From the NCBI GenBank assembly GCA_963837325.1, contig CAWIMV010000001.1, forward strand, positions 372,001 through 436,000: a stretch of DNA of 64,000 bases. Direction: 5' to 3'. The translations under genes were made by a program, and so were the position numbers. This document shows positions 1-8,543 of this stretch, in pieces. The notes beneath the pieces were generated by a model. The model did not search any database, was not told the DNA's origin, and saw only the letters and a list, made by a program, of their open reading frames with translations. Within the stretch, counting starts at the first letter, position 1, and each line of letters opens with the position of its first letter. This DNA is from CAVQKZ01 sp963837325. GTDB lineage: Bacteria; Actinomycetota; Actinomycetes; Mycobacteriales; Jatrophihabitantaceae.

Positions 1-943
1 CCATCGGGATGTCGTCGAAGCCAGTGACCGAGAGCTGATCCGGTACGCGGAGCCCGTGCTCGTAGGCACCGTGCAGCAGCCCGATGGCAAGGGTGTCGGT
101 GGACGCCACGACCGCGGTCGGACGATTCGGCAGCGCGAGCAGGTGCTTTAGCGCCGTGATGGCGGAGGCCGGATCGTTGGTGCCGTGCTGGAGGTAACCC
201 TCAGGCGGCGGCGCGCCGAATTCGTCCAGGTACTCGACGAACGCCTCCTCGCGCTCCTTGATGTCGCCGAGGCGCCGACCGCCCACAAACGCGATCCGAC
301 GGTGGCCGAGCTCCGTGAGATGCTCGAGCACGGCCCGGATGCCGGCGCGGTTGTCCACGGCCACGGACGCCACACCGGTCGGCTGCCGACCCTGCCATAA
401 CACTGCCACGGGCACGTGCGCCCCAGCCAGGTCCTCCAGCAACCGCGGCTGGTCACCCATGTCGCCGAGCAGCAGGATGGCGTCGCAGTGCCGGGCTTCG
501 AGGACCTCCCAGAGCGCGATCGCTTCCTCGGCCCGGGCGTGAGCGTGGCCGAGCACGACGTTGTACCCGCGGTCAGCGGCCGCCTTGGTGGCCACCTCGA
601 TCGCCCCCGCGAAGAAGGGGTCGGTGATTTCCCGGACGATGACGCCGAGCAACATTGTGCTGGCCCCGCGCAGGCCGCGGGCGAGCGGGTTCGGCCGGTA
701 ACCGAGGGCCGCCGCAGTGGCAAGAACGCGCTCGCGGGTCTGCTCCGCGATCGGGACGATGGTCTGCGTTCGGTTCAGTACCCGCGAGACCGTGCTCTGT
801 GAGAGGTTCGTCGCCCGCGCGATCTCGCGCATCGTGACGGGGCGATCACGGACGCCTTCCGTGGTAGGCCGTACGGGGGCCGGCCCGCTGCCGCGGGGGG
901 TCTTGGCGGCCAAACGGCCCTCCCGATCACGAGTTGCGCGCAT
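1..943 (-). CDS. LacI-family sugar-responsive repressor (3' end outside window)
   Basis: The reverse strand reads open from an ATG at 943 to the left edge, giving 314 residues without the C-terminus. A LacI helix-turn-helix is at residues 38-57 (MREIARATNLSQSTVSRVLN). It is followed by the hinge and a periplasmic-binding-protein-like effector domain (LGVIVREITDPFFAG, VDNRAGIRAVLEHL, GHRRIAFVGG, TGFDDIP). Family members bind a sugar or sugar phosphate in that domain and leave DNA when loaded. The gene lies downstream of the aldose epimerase in the same direction, and both have a near-identical operator upstream, so autoregulation and control of the epimerase are likely. The effector is unknown. 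An internal ATG at residue 38 cannot be the start because it would remove the first helix context. Confidence 0.9.
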   Translation of the reverse strand, partial: MRATRDREGRLAAKTPRGSGPAPVRPTTEGVRDRPVTMREIARATNLSQSTVSRVLNRTQTIVPIAEQTRERVLATAAALGYRPNPLARGLRGASTMLLGVIVREITDPFFAGAIEVATKAAADRGYNVVLGHAHARAEEAIALWEVLEARHCDAILLLGDMGDQPRLLEDLAGAHVPVAVLWQGRQPTGVASVAVDNRAGIRAVLEHLTELGHRRIAFVGGRRLGDIKEREEAFVEYLDEFGAPPPEGYLQHGTNDPASAITALKHLLALPNRPTAVVASTDTLAIGLLHGAYEHGLRVPDQLSVTGFDDIPM

Positions 944-951
944 GCAGAGAC

Positions 952-965
952 TGCATACGTTCGCA
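952..965. promoter_or_regulatory. LacI-type operator upstream of the repressor gene
   Basis: TGCATACGTTCGCA lies 9 bp upstream of the repressor ATG. It is the core of a wider imperfect palindrome (949-968) with 6-bp arms GACTGC/GCAGTC and a central CG, as usual for LacI-family sites. It matches the element before the epimerase gene at 12 of 14 positions. A second small perfect repeat, ATGCAG-AGA-CTGCAT, overlaps the start codon at 942-956. Binding is inferred. Confidence 0.6.
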
Positions 966-1145
966 GTCAATCCTATCCTCCAATGCAGGCCCGATGCAGC
1001 GGCGCATGCCCTTGGAATGTGCGCTATTGCCGGCATGCCGAGAGGGCCGCCCGGCGGCTGATCACCCGGGCGGGGCCGCCGCCCCGAGCAGCCGTGCCCC
1101 TGACCGTTCGGGGCGGATCGCTGCTCGGGCCGGCGGAGTGGAAGC

Positions 1146-2465
1146 TCAGTGGCCGCCGGCGGTGAACTTGTAGGTCGTCGTCGACGTGAAGGTGTGATTT
1201 GCCTTCAGCACGACCGACGGCCACCCGGCCTGCCCGATGTGGTGCGGCGTGTCCGGGAAGTGCTGCGTCTCCAACGTGAAGCCGCTGGTCTGCCGGTACG
1301 TGTGGCCGCCGGTGCCGGTCAGGTCGCCGACCAGGAAGTTGCCGGAGTAGAACTGCACCCCGGGCTGGTCGGTGTAGGTCCGCAGCGCGATGCCGTTGCG
1401 CGGTTCCTGGGCTACGGCCGCGAGGCGGTAACCGGACCCGTTGAGGATCCAGTTGTGGTCGTAGCCGTGCGCGAGCACTAGTTGCTTGAACGGGCCGTTG
1501 GTGCCATCGGGCATCGTCACGTTGGTGATGTCGCGGCCGATCGGCTTGGCCTTCCGGAAGTCGAACGGCGTGCCAGCCACGGGAACGCGGCCCGACCCGA
1601 TCGGGATGGAGTCGGCGTCGATCGGGGTGTACTGGTTGGCGTTGATCGCGAGGTGCTGGTCCGACACCGGACCGGAGGCCTCACCGGCCAGGTTGAAGTA
1701 CGCGTGGTTGGTGAGGTTGACCACCGTCGCCTTGCCGCCGGTTGGTTCGGTGTTGGTCGCGCCGTACTGGATGCGCACGGCGTTGTCGCGCGTGACCGTG
1801 TACGTCACCGTCGTCGTCATTGCCGCAGGGAAGCCCTCGTCACCGTTCGGACTGGAGAGCCTGAGCCGGAGCGCAACATGGCCACCCGCCGTGATCGGCA
1901 TTGCCGACCAGACCTTGGTGTTCCAGCCGAGGTCGCCGCCGTGCAGCGTGTTGGTGCCATTGTTGGCGGGCAGGGTATAGGTCACGCCGTCGTTCGAGCA
2001 GCCGGTGCAGTGCATCGTGAACGAGTGGTTGGCGATCCGGTTGGCGTAGCGCCCGATCGTTGCGCCGAAGTATGTGTCTCCTGACCCACCCGCAAGCGGC
2101 CACGCCACGCCGGTGTGCTGCTGCAAGAAGTCGTTCACGTAGTCGGACAGCCGGGGGAAACCGAGCACGACGTTGACCTTGTGCCCGTGCTTGTCGGGGA
2201 CCCAGAGCGACTGCACCGTGGCCCCGAAGTTCGTGATCTTGACAGTCATCCCGTTGCCGCTCTTGAGCGTGTACAGCTGCACGGGCTGACCGTTGAAGCT
2301 GCCCCAGTTCGCGCCTGAGATCGTCGGGTGACCGCGATGGCGAGCGCCCGAGCTCGGGCTCGCATTCGCCGAGCCTACGACGGTCAGGGCCGCAACGACG
2401 GTGGCGGCCGCGGCGATGGCCCCGGCGCGGGTGAGAGGTCTCCGTGGGACGTGTACTCGCTGCAT
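1146..2465 (-). CDS. Secreted aldose 1-epimerase (mutarotase)
   Basis: Predicted protein of 439 residues that interconverts alpha and beta anomers of a hexose outside the membrane. Residues 1-34 form a Tat/Sec-like signal peptide (arginines, then an alanine/valine core ending ANA). Family motifs are NHAYFNLAG near residue 250, PFDFR near 300, YDHNW near 336 and ETQHFPDTPHH near 401, which carries the catalytic glutamate. The start at 2465 is chosen because AAAGGAG lies 6 nt upstream; an upstream in-frame ATG at 2507 would overlap the operator. The LacI-type repressor gene follows in the same direction after about 200 bp. The exact sugar is not shown; galactose, glucose or arabinose are all possible. 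Confidence 0.88.
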   Translation of the reverse strand: MQRVHVPRRPLTRAGAIAAAATVVAALTVVGSANASPSSGARHRGHPTISGANWGSFNGQPVQLYTLKSGNGMTVKITNFGATVQSLWVPDKHGHKVNVVLGFPRLSDYVNDFLQQHTGVAWPLAGGSGDTYFGATIGRYANRIANHSFTMHCTGCSNDGVTYTLPANNGTNTLHGGDLGWNTKVWSAMPITAGGHVALRLRLSSPNGDEGFPAAMTTTVTYTVTRDNAVRIQYGATNTEPTGGKATVVNLTNHAYFNLAGEASGPVSDQHLAINANQYTPIDADSIPIGSGRVPVAGTPFDFRKAKPIGRDITNVTMPDGTNGPFKQLVLAHGYDHNWILNGSGYRLAAVAQEPRNGIALRTYTDQPGVQFYSGNFLVGDLTGTGGHTYRQTSGFTLETQHFPDTPHHIGQAGWPSVVLKANHTFTSTTTYKFTAGGH

Positions 2466-2502
2466 GGCTGCTCCTTTGGGGGGTGACTTACCTACGTGAG
2501 CC

Positions 2503-2516
2503 TGCATTCGTTTGCA
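2503..2516. promoter_or_regulatory. LacI-type operator upstream of the epimerase
   Basis: TGCATTCGTTTGCA, 37 bp upstream of the epimerase ATG, has TGCA at both ends and a central CG. It differs at two positions from the element before the repressor gene. The placement fits repression of the epimerase by the neighbouring LacI-type protein. Confidence 0.6.
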
Positions 2517-2591
2517 TGGAGTTATAGCGCCAAATCCCGGCGATCGCTACGGTTTCGGCGCATTCGGGGGGCGCCCGGCTTGCGGAGCATG

Positions 2592-2621
2592 CCTATACCG
2601 GGTATATATACTCGGTATAGG
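2592..2621. promoter_or_regulatory. Double palindrome, probable PadR operator
   Basis: This 30-bp palindrome has one mismatched pair. It is built from two abutting 13-bp palindromes, TATACCGGGTATA (2594-2606) and TATACTCGGTATA (2607-2619), each of the form TATAC-N3-GTATA. It lies 15 bp before the PadR start codon and probably overlaps the promoter, which fits autorepression of the PadR-ABC operon. Two dimers may bind side by side. Confidence 0.7.
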
Positions 2622-2636
2622 GAAGGTGGAGCGGAC

Positions 2637-3221
2637 ATGAGCGTGCGTTACGCGGTGCTGGCCTTGCTGAGTGAGGGCCCGAAGTACGGGCTGCAGTTGC
2701 GCGACGAGTTCGAGAAGCGCACCGGTGAGGTCTGGCCGCTCAACGTCGGTCAGGTTTACACCACGCTGCAGCGCCTCGAACGCGACGGCCTGGTCGACTC
2801 GGACTCCGACGCCGATGCGGACGCGGGACTGCAGAAGGCGTACCGCCTGACCGCCGAGGGCGCCGCCGAACTGGACGACTGGTTGCGCACGCCGGCGGAT
2901 CTCGCCTCCCCGCCGCGCGACGAGCTGGTGATCAAGGTGCTGGTCGCGATCCACGTGTCCGGCGTGAACGTCCACGAGGTGATCCAGGCGCACCGCCGTC
3001 GGGTAGTCGAACTCATGCAGGAGTGGACGCGGGTGAAGCGCGACGCGAGCGCGGACGACTTCAGCCTTTCGCTGGTGGTGGACGCCGAGCTGTTCCGACT
3101 CGACTCGGTGGTGCGTTGGCTCGACGCCGCCGACAGTCGCCTGAGCCGGGTTGGAACCGAACCCGCTGTGGCGGCCATCCCGACACCGATGCCGGCCAAG
3201 CAGAAGGCGGTCCGACGATGA
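2637..3221 (+). CDS. PadR-family transcriptional regulator
   Basis: Predicted protein of 194 residues. The N-terminal winged helix spans roughly residues 1-85 (MSVRYAVLALLSEGPKYGLQ, VGQVYTTLQRLERDGLV), with an acidic DSDSDADADAG loop in the wing. The C-terminal half is a helical PadR dimerisation domain (type C-terminal Vir_act). ATG 2637 is chosen because it starts the conserved PadR N-terminus right after the palindrome. The stop overlaps the next ATG (ATGA), so the gene is translationally coupled to the ABC exporter. It most likely represses this operon and is relieved by a substrate of the transporter, as known for PadR-controlled exporters; the ligand is unknown. Confidence 0.9.
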   Translation: MSVRYAVLALLSEGPKYGLQLRDEFEKRTGEVWPLNVGQVYTTLQRLERDGLVDSDSDADADAGLQKAYRLTAEGAAELDDWLRTPADLASPPRDELVIKVLVAIHVSGVNVHEVIQAHRRRVVELMQEWTRVKRDASADDFSLSLVVDAELFRLDSVVRWLDAADSRLSRVGTEPAVAAIPTPMPAKQKAVRR

Positions 3222-3946
3222 GTTCGCTGGAGCTTCGCGGGGTCGACAAGGTCTACGGCCAGGGCGCCGCACAGGTGCATGCCCTCCGCGACGTCCACCT
3301 CGTGGTCGAGCCGGGCGAGCTCGTGGCCGTGATGGGGCCGAGTGGCTCGGGCAAGAGCACGCTGCTCACGATCGCGGGCGGCCTCGAGAGCCCGAGCAGT
3401 GGTGAGGTGCTGATCGGCGGCGCGCCCGTGGCTCGCCTGTCGCGCAACCAGCAGGCGGCGATGCGGCGACGCGCGATCGGATACGTCTTCCAGGACTTCA
3501 ACCTCCTGGCCGGGCTGACCGCGGCGGAGAACGTCGCCCTACCCCTCGAGCTGGACGGTGTCAGTGCCAAGCGCGCGCGGGTTGTCGCACTCGAGGCCCT
3601 CGAGCGGCTGGGCCTGGCCGAGCGAGCCGAGCACTTCCCGGATGACCTGTCCGGTGGCGAACGCCAGCGCGCCGCGATCGCCCGCGCGGTCGTGGGGGAG
3701 CGGCACCTGTTGCTGGCCGACGAACCCTCCGGTGCACTCGACTCGGTCAACGGCGAGTCGGTGATGCGGCTCGTCCGCGCCACCTGCCAGGGAGACGTCG
3801 CCGGCGTGGTCGTCACACACGACGCGCAACTTGCCTCGTGGGCCGACCGGGTCGTGTTTCTGCGCGACGGCCGCATCGTCGACCAGACCGCACCCCCGGA
3901 CGGCCCGGAGTCGTTGCTCGAGTCCGAAGCCGACGCGGCGCGATGA
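3218..3946 (+). CDS. ABC exporter ATP-binding subunit (MacB/LolD type)
   Basis: Predicted ATPase of 242 residues for the FtsX-type permease encoded next. Walker A is GPSGSGKST (40-48), the signature LSGGERQR (144-151), Walker B LLLADEP (164-170) followed by the SGALD typical of the MacB/LolD/FtsE group, and the H-loop histidine is at 201. The gene overlaps both neighbours by 4 bp, so PadR, ATPase and permease form one tightly coupled operon. Such transporters usually move peptides or lipophilic drugs or confer peptide-antibiotic resistance. The substrate cannot be told. Confidence 0.93.
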   Translation: MSSLELRGVDKVYGQGAAQVHALRDVHLVVEPGELVAVMGPSGSGKSTLLTIAGGLESPSSGEVLIGGAPVARLSRNQQAAMRRRAIGYVFQDFNLLAGLTAAENVALPLELDGVSAKRARVVALEALERLGLAERAEHFPDDLSGGERQRAAIARAVVGERHLLLADEPSGALDSVNGESVMRLVRATCQGDVAGVVVTHDAQLASWADRVVFLRDGRIVDQTAPPDGPESLLESEADAAR

Positions 3947-6453
3947 CCGCGACGCTCACCCCACTGCCGCCGGACGTCACGTCGCGGCCGACTGGGTCAC
4001 GCGTCGCCAACCGTGCGGTTGCCCGCTGGGCCCGCCGGCTGCTGCGGCGGGAGTGGCGTCAGCAGCTGCTCATCATCTGCCTGCTGACCGTGGCCGTTGC
4101 CGCGACGACCGTGGGGCTCGGGCTGGTCGTCAACGTTCAAAGCCGTGTCCAGGCCAATGCCGGAACGGCGAGTCTGCGCATCGACATCGAGAGCCCGGGC
4201 CAACTCGCGGCGATCGCCACCGCGGCCCAGCGCAGTCTCGGCACGGTGGAGTTGCTGGCCGACAGTCCGATCCCGATCCCCGGCTCGACCGCGACCATCG
4301 ATCTGCGCGCGCAGCAACCGCATGGCCACTTCAGCTCGCCGATGCTCGGCCTGGCCTCGGGGCGCTACCCCGTGGGTGCGCAAGAGGTGGCGGTCACGCG
4401 GGCGGTGTTGTCCACGCTGCAGTTGCGCGTCGGTCAGACGTGGATCGTGCTGGGGCACAGCCGCCGCATCGTCGGCATCGTCGAGAACCCGCAGGACCTG
4501 TCGCAGACTTTTGCTCTCGTCGCGCCAGGTCAGATCGCACACCCGAACAGCGTGTCGATCCTCGCGGACGCGAGTGGCAGCGCGGCCGAACGCTTCCGCA
4601 GTCCGTCGGGCCGGGTCGTCGGGATCATGACGACCGGCGCGTCGGACTCGCAGCGCAAGTCACAGCAGGCGCTGGCCGTGCTGCTGCTCGCCACCATCGG
4701 GTTGACGTTCATCGGCCTGCTGTCGGTCGCCGGCTTCACGGTCATGGCCCAGCGACGGCTGCGCTCGCTCGGCATGATCGGCGCGATCGGTGCCACCGAC
4801 CGGCAGGTCCGCAAGGTGATGCTCGCGAACGGAACTGCCGTCGGTTTCGTCGGAGCGGTTGCCGGCACGGTCCTCGGTCTGGCTGGATGGTTCGCGTTCC
4901 GGCCCGCGTTCGAGCGTCTCGTCGGTCACCGCATCGACCCGCTTTCGATTCCCTGGTGGGCCGTGCTGCTCGCGGCAGCCCTTGCCGTGCTGGCCTCGGT
5001 CGCGGCCTCGTGGTGGCCGGCCCGCACCGTGTCGCGCATGCCTGTCGTGGCGGCCTTGTCAGGGCGTCCACCAGTGCCCCAGCCCGCGCACCGGTTCGCG
5101 CTGCTCGGCACATTTCTCGCCGTTGCCGGCTTCGTGCTGCTGGCCCACAACAGCAGCCGGCCCTTGATCGTTCTCGGCATCCTTGCGACGACGGCGGGAA
5201 TGCTCCTGCTGGCGCCACTGGGGATCCAGGCGCTCGGGCTCCTCGCCGGCCGCTCGCCCGTCGCCGTCCGGCTGGCGCTGCGAGATCTTGCCCGGTACCA
5301 GGCCCGCTCCGGTGCGGCACTGGCCGCCGCGAGCCTCGCGGTCGGGATCGCGGCGACGATCGCGATCAGTGCGGCGGCCCAGCAGGCGCACGACCGCAGT
5401 GCCACGGTGGGCAATTTGCCCAAGGACCAGTTGATCGTCTGGGTGGGCGGGAGCCCCAACTCGCCGCAAGGCAAGGCGGTGCCGGCTCCCCCTGGGCAGA
5501 ACGGCTCGTCCGGACCTTCGCAGCAGCAGGTCGGCAGCGCACGATCCGCTGCGGCCTCGATCGCCCAGTCGCTCGGCGCCGGTCGCCCGCTCGAACTGGA
5601 CGCTCTGCGCAAACCTGCCGCCGAGTCGTCGCGGCTCGGTCCGGAAGACGGTTATGCACAAGTCGTCGAGCCGATCTCGCACAACGGCCGCAAGGGCTTC
5701 AGATTCGTCGAGCAGCCTTACCTCGCAACCAGTGCGCTGCTGAACCTCTACGGGATCCGAGCAACTGACATTCACGCGAGGACGCACGTGCTCACCTCCC
5801 GCACGGATCTCACCGGGGCAAAGCTGTTCGACGGCGTAGCCGACGCCCTCGACGACGTACAGATCCAGGTGATCGGCAAGCTGCCGAAATACACCTCGGC
5901 TCCGGACACGCTGCTCACTGCGCAGGAGGCGACCAAGCTCGGGCTGACGCCGCAATCCAGGGGGTTCCTCGTCCAGTCGCACCGCGCGTTGACCGCGTCG
6001 CAGATTCGCGCGGCGCGAGCGACGGCGGCTTCGGCCGGCGTGAGAGTAGAGACGCGGAGTGCCCCGGACAATTCGATGCAGCGCCTTCGCGACTACGCAA
6101 CGCTGGTCGGCATTCTGGTGGCACTCGGTGTCCTCGCGATGACGGTCGGCCTCATTCGCAGTGAGACCAGCGGTGACCTGCGCACCCTCACAGCGGCCGG
6201 TGCTGGCGGGTTCACCCGGCGAATGCTTACCGCGACGACAGCGGCGGCACTCGGCCTGCTCGGCGGCATAATCGGCGTCGCCGGAGCGTACCTCGCGTTG
6301 ATCGCGTGGCACTGGCACCACGTCAACTACCTCGATCAGCCGCCATATCTAACGCTCTCAGCGATGGTGATCGGATTGCCGTTGGCTGCCCTGGTCGGCG
6401 GCTGGCTCTTCGGGCGAACGCCGTCCTACCTTGCGCGCGTCCGCAGCGAGTGA
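3943..6453 (+). CDS. FtsX-like ABC permease
   Basis: Predicted membrane protein of 836 residues. A first transmembrane helix lies near residues 43-65, followed by a large extracellular domain, then groups of helices near 240-430, a second extracellular region and a C-terminal FtsX-like helix group (YATLVGILVALGVLAMTVGL and onward). The duplicated FtsX arrangement is usual for actinobacterial exporters of this type. It starts at an ATGA overlap with the ATPase gene. It should form the membrane channel or mechanotransmission part of the PadR-controlled exporter. Confidence 0.9.
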   Translation: MTATLTPLPPDVTSRPTGSRVANRAVARWARRLLRREWRQQLLIICLLTVAVAATTVGLGLVVNVQSRVQANAGTASLRIDIESPGQLAAIATAAQRSLGTVELLADSPIPIPGSTATIDLRAQQPHGHFSSPMLGLASGRYPVGAQEVAVTRAVLSTLQLRVGQTWIVLGHSRRIVGIVENPQDLSQTFALVAPGQIAHPNSVSILADASGSAAERFRSPSGRVVGIMTTGASDSQRKSQQALAVLLLATIGLTFIGLLSVAGFTVMAQRRLRSLGMIGAIGATDRQVRKVMLANGTAVGFVGAVAGTVLGLAGWFAFRPAFERLVGHRIDPLSIPWWAVLLAAALAVLASVAASWWPARTVSRMPVVAALSGRPPVPQPAHRFALLGTFLAVAGFVLLAHNSSRPLIVLGILATTAGMLLLAPLGIQALGLLAGRSPVAVRLALRDLARYQARSGAALAAASLAVGIAATIAISAAAQQAHDRSATVGNLPKDQLIVWVGGSPNSPQGKAVPAPPGQNGSSGPSQQQVGSARSAAASIAQSLGAGRPLELDALRKPAAESSRLGPEDGYAQVVEPISHNGRKGFRFVEQPYLATSALLNLYGIRATDIHARTHVLTSRTDLTGAKLFDGVADALDDVQIQVIGKLPKYTSAPDTLLTAQEATKLGLTPQSRGFLVQSHRALTASQIRAARATAASAGVRVETRSAPDNSMQRLRDYATLVGILVALGVLAMTVGLIRSETSGDLRTLTAAGAGGFTRRMLTATTAAALGLLGGIIGVAGAYLALIAWHWHHVNYLDQPPYLTLSAMVIGLPLAALVGGWLFGRTPSYLARVRSE

Positions 6454-6876
6454 GCGGCGTTGAGGATTTCGCGTAGCGACTGCTAGCGCCGCAGAGACGC
6501 CGGCGGGTGACCGGGAATTTCTTGTCGAGTTCTTCGACGTTTAGCGCATCACTGCCGTGATCCAGATCCGGCCGGGTCGTATCGGGGATTGGCGCGGGTG
6601 GACCGGGGAGACCGGTCGTCGCTGATGCGGCTCCACGGGCGGCGGCTCACACCGACGCATCCTCTCGGTAGTCCGCGAGTCGATTCGAGCTTCATCGAAG
6701 TGATTGCAGTCCCCGAGCTCGCGCCTGCATCCTTCCGAACCGTGTCATCTCCGGTGCCCGCACGCAGTGCGTGGCCGGAAGACAGTCCGAAAGGGGCCGG
6801 TGAACCTCAGGAGGTGTTGCTCAGGACCAGTCGAAGCTCTATTGAATCGATCATCAGAACAATTCGAGGAGTAGTT
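6454..6876 (+). other. Intergenic region, no gene seen
   Basis: These 423 bp lie between the exporter operon and the first DUF2690 gene. No frame has convincing codon usage. A loose inverted repeat GCGGCG/CGCCGC follows the exporter stop and could act as a terminator. The 5' leader of the DUF2690 pair must lie in the right part, but no clear -35/-10 pair is visible. Confidence 0.4.
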
Positions 6877-7377
6877 ATGAAGTTGGCCTTGCCCGCAACG
6901 TTGATGGGCGCGTTCGCGGCAACCGCCGCCGTCGCGGGGATCCTTGCCGCCCCAGCGTCCGCGGCCGCGCCCGCGTCGGCGTCGGCATTGGCGTCGAAGC
7001 CAGCGGCGGCCGCATCCATCGACGGCAGCGATCCGGCGAAGACCCACTGCGATAGCGGCGCGTACACCGCCAAGTCGGCCTACGCATACAGCGGCAGTAC
7101 GAGGGTGGCTCTGGTCGAGCTGCGCTACAGCCCGCACTGCCTGACGACCTGGGCCCGCGTAACGACGATGAACGTCCCGAACTGCATCGCCAATACCAAC
7201 TGGTGCGGCGACGCGACGGTCCACCGCAACAGCGACGGCAAACAGTTCAGCTGCTACACGCCGAACGGCACCCACGGCTGTTACACGCCGCAGGTATACG
7301 ACAACCACGTCACCTCGTATGCGCGCGGGACTCTGGACGACGGAAACTTCCATTCCGCGACCACCGGCTCGTACTGA
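6877..7377 (+). CDS. Secreted DUF2690-family protein, copy A
   Basis: Predicted protein of 166 residues with a signal peptide ending around AAPASA-A, an alanine/serine-rich linker and a DUF2690 (YjfA-like) domain: DGSDPAKTHCDSGAYT, LVELRYSPHCLTTWARV, then a cysteine-rich C-terminal half (CIANTNWCGD, QFSCYTPNGTHGCY). The cysteines suggest disulfides outside the cell. The start at 6877 has GAGGAG 5 nt upstream. The family has no established function. A paralogue follows after 22 bp, so the pair is a tandem duplication. Confidence 0.82.
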   Translation: MKLALPATLMGAFAATAAVAGILAAPASAAAPASASALASKPAAAASIDGSDPAKTHCDSGAYTAKSAYAYSGSTRVALVELRYSPHCLTTWARVTTMNVPNCIANTNWCGDATVHRNSDGKQFSCYTPNGTHGCYTPQVYDNHVTSYARGTLDDGNFHSATTGSY

Positions 7378-7399
7378 TCAGACGTCACAGGGAGACATC

Positions 7400-7906
7400 A
7401 TGAAATTGGCAATACTGACCAAGTTGGCGATCACCGGCGCGGCGGCAGCCGCCCTCTTCGGAGTGCTCGCTGCACCTGCGTCGGCCTCGGCGTCGGCATC
7501 GGCATCGGCCGCGACGGCCAAGCCAGCGGCGGCGGCGGCCGCTTCGATCGACGGCAGCGATCCAGCGGGTACCGGCTGCGACAGTGGTGCGTACACCGCC
7601 AAGTCGGCCTACGCCTACAAGGGCAGTACACCGCTAGCTCTAATTGAGCTGCGCTATAGCCCGCGGTGTCTGACGACCTGGGCCCGCATAACCACGATGA
7701 ACGTGCCTAACTGCGTATCGGGTGTCGACTACTGCGGCCAGGCGTTCGTCCACCGCAACAGCGATGGGCGGCAGTACAGCTGCACCATTCGCAACGGCGC
7801 GCACGGCTGTTACACGCCGCAGGTGTACGACAGCCACGTCACCTCTTACGCAAGCGGGTACGTCGACTTCGGGCGTGACTACTCGGCGACCACCGGTTCG
7901 TACTGA
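7400..7906 (+). CDS. Secreted DUF2690-family protein, copy B
   Basis: Predicted protein of 168 residues, paralogous to the preceding gene over its whole length (DGSDPAGTGCDSGAYTAKSA, IELRYSPRCLTTWARI, shared C-terminal TTGSY). A signal peptide is followed by a low-complexity ASASASASAATAKPAAAAAA linker. The cysteines of copy A are kept with small shifts. AGGGAG precedes the ATG. The two genes are probably co-transcribed and end at the strong hairpin at 7956-8007. Function unknown; a secreted structural or interaction role is only a guess. Confidence 0.82.
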   Translation: MKLAILTKLAITGAAAAALFGVLAAPASASASASASAATAKPAAAAAASIDGSDPAGTGCDSGAYTAKSAYAYKGSTPLALIELRYSPRCLTTWARITTMNVPNCVSGVDYCGQAFVHRNSDGRQYSCTIRNGAHGCYTPQVYDSHVTSYASGYVDFGRDYSATTGSY

Positions 7907-7955
7907 CCCCTGAGCTCGAATCGGCGTAGTGGTCCGTACCTTCCGCCGGTCAGCT

Positions 7956-8007
7956 TGATCAACACGCCCTGAAGCACGCAGCGCCGCGCTTCAGGGCGTG
8001 TTGATCA
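7956..8007. terminator. Perfect 20-bp stem hairpin, terminator candidate
   Basis: The arms 7956-7975 (TGATCAACACGCCCTGAAGC) and 7988-8007 pair perfectly with a 12-nt loop. There is no T-run, which is common for actinobacterial terminators. It lies 49 bp after the DUF2690 pair. The unusual length and perfection could also mark an RNA element or a protein site. Confidence 0.65.
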
Positions 8008-8128
8008 TTGTGGAGACGGCCGGGCTGTGACCACGCAGTCGGACTGCCGCCGTTCGTACAGAGATCAGGGGATCCCTAGGGTGACAGGCCTGACATATCT
8101 GAGACCGACCCGAAGGTGGCAACCGCCG

Positions 8129-8416
8129 ATGTACCGACTGTCTGTGGTCTACGACGAGCCGGCCGACAAAGAGGCCTTCGACCGCCGCTACACCGATGAG
8201 CACGTCCCCCTCGTCAAGGCCGTGCCCGGGCTGGGCAGCTTCCAGCTCAGTCACCCGCAGGGCGGCACGCCGTACCTCGTCGCCGAGCTGTTATGGCCCA
8301 GTGAGGACGCCTACAAGGCCTCGGTCACGACCCCCGAGATGGCCAAGCTCCGCCCGCACGCGCAGGGCTGCGGCACCACGTACACGACCTACACCGGCGA
8401 CGTCGTCGAAGTCTGA
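8129..8416 (+). CDS. EthD-family dimeric alpha/beta-barrel protein
   Basis: Predicted protein of 95 residues (MYRLSVVYDEPADKEAFDRR) with the EthD-like pattern: a beta strand, FDRRYTDEHVPLVKAVPGLG, and a C-terminal strand after PEMAKLRPHAQG. The fold is a ferredoxin-like dimer found in small monooxygenase-like or degradation-helper proteins. The start is the only ATG that gives the family N-terminus; Shine-Dalgarno is weak. The gene stands alone before the TetR gene of the quinate island, and a link with that pathway is possible but not shown. Confidence 0.75.
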   Translation: MYRLSVVYDEPADKEAFDRRYTDEHVPLVKAVPGLGSFQLSHPQGGTPYLVAELLWPSEDAYKASVTTPEMAKLRPHAQGCGTTYTTYTGDVVEV

Positions 8417-8543
8417 TCGACCGCGCTGGCCGTTCTCGGACCGGGGAAGCGCTGATCAAATGGCGCCGTGACGTGCAGCCGGGCCAATCGATCGACCCGG
8501 ATACAGTTGGTTGAACATATTTCCCTGAGCGTGAGGTTCCACT

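Noticed and set aside
8497..8530. A third copy of the TetR operator before the TetR gene (GTTGGTTGAACATAT).
   Set aside because: Only about 9 of 13 positions match and there is no palindrome, so autoregulation cannot be supported from it.
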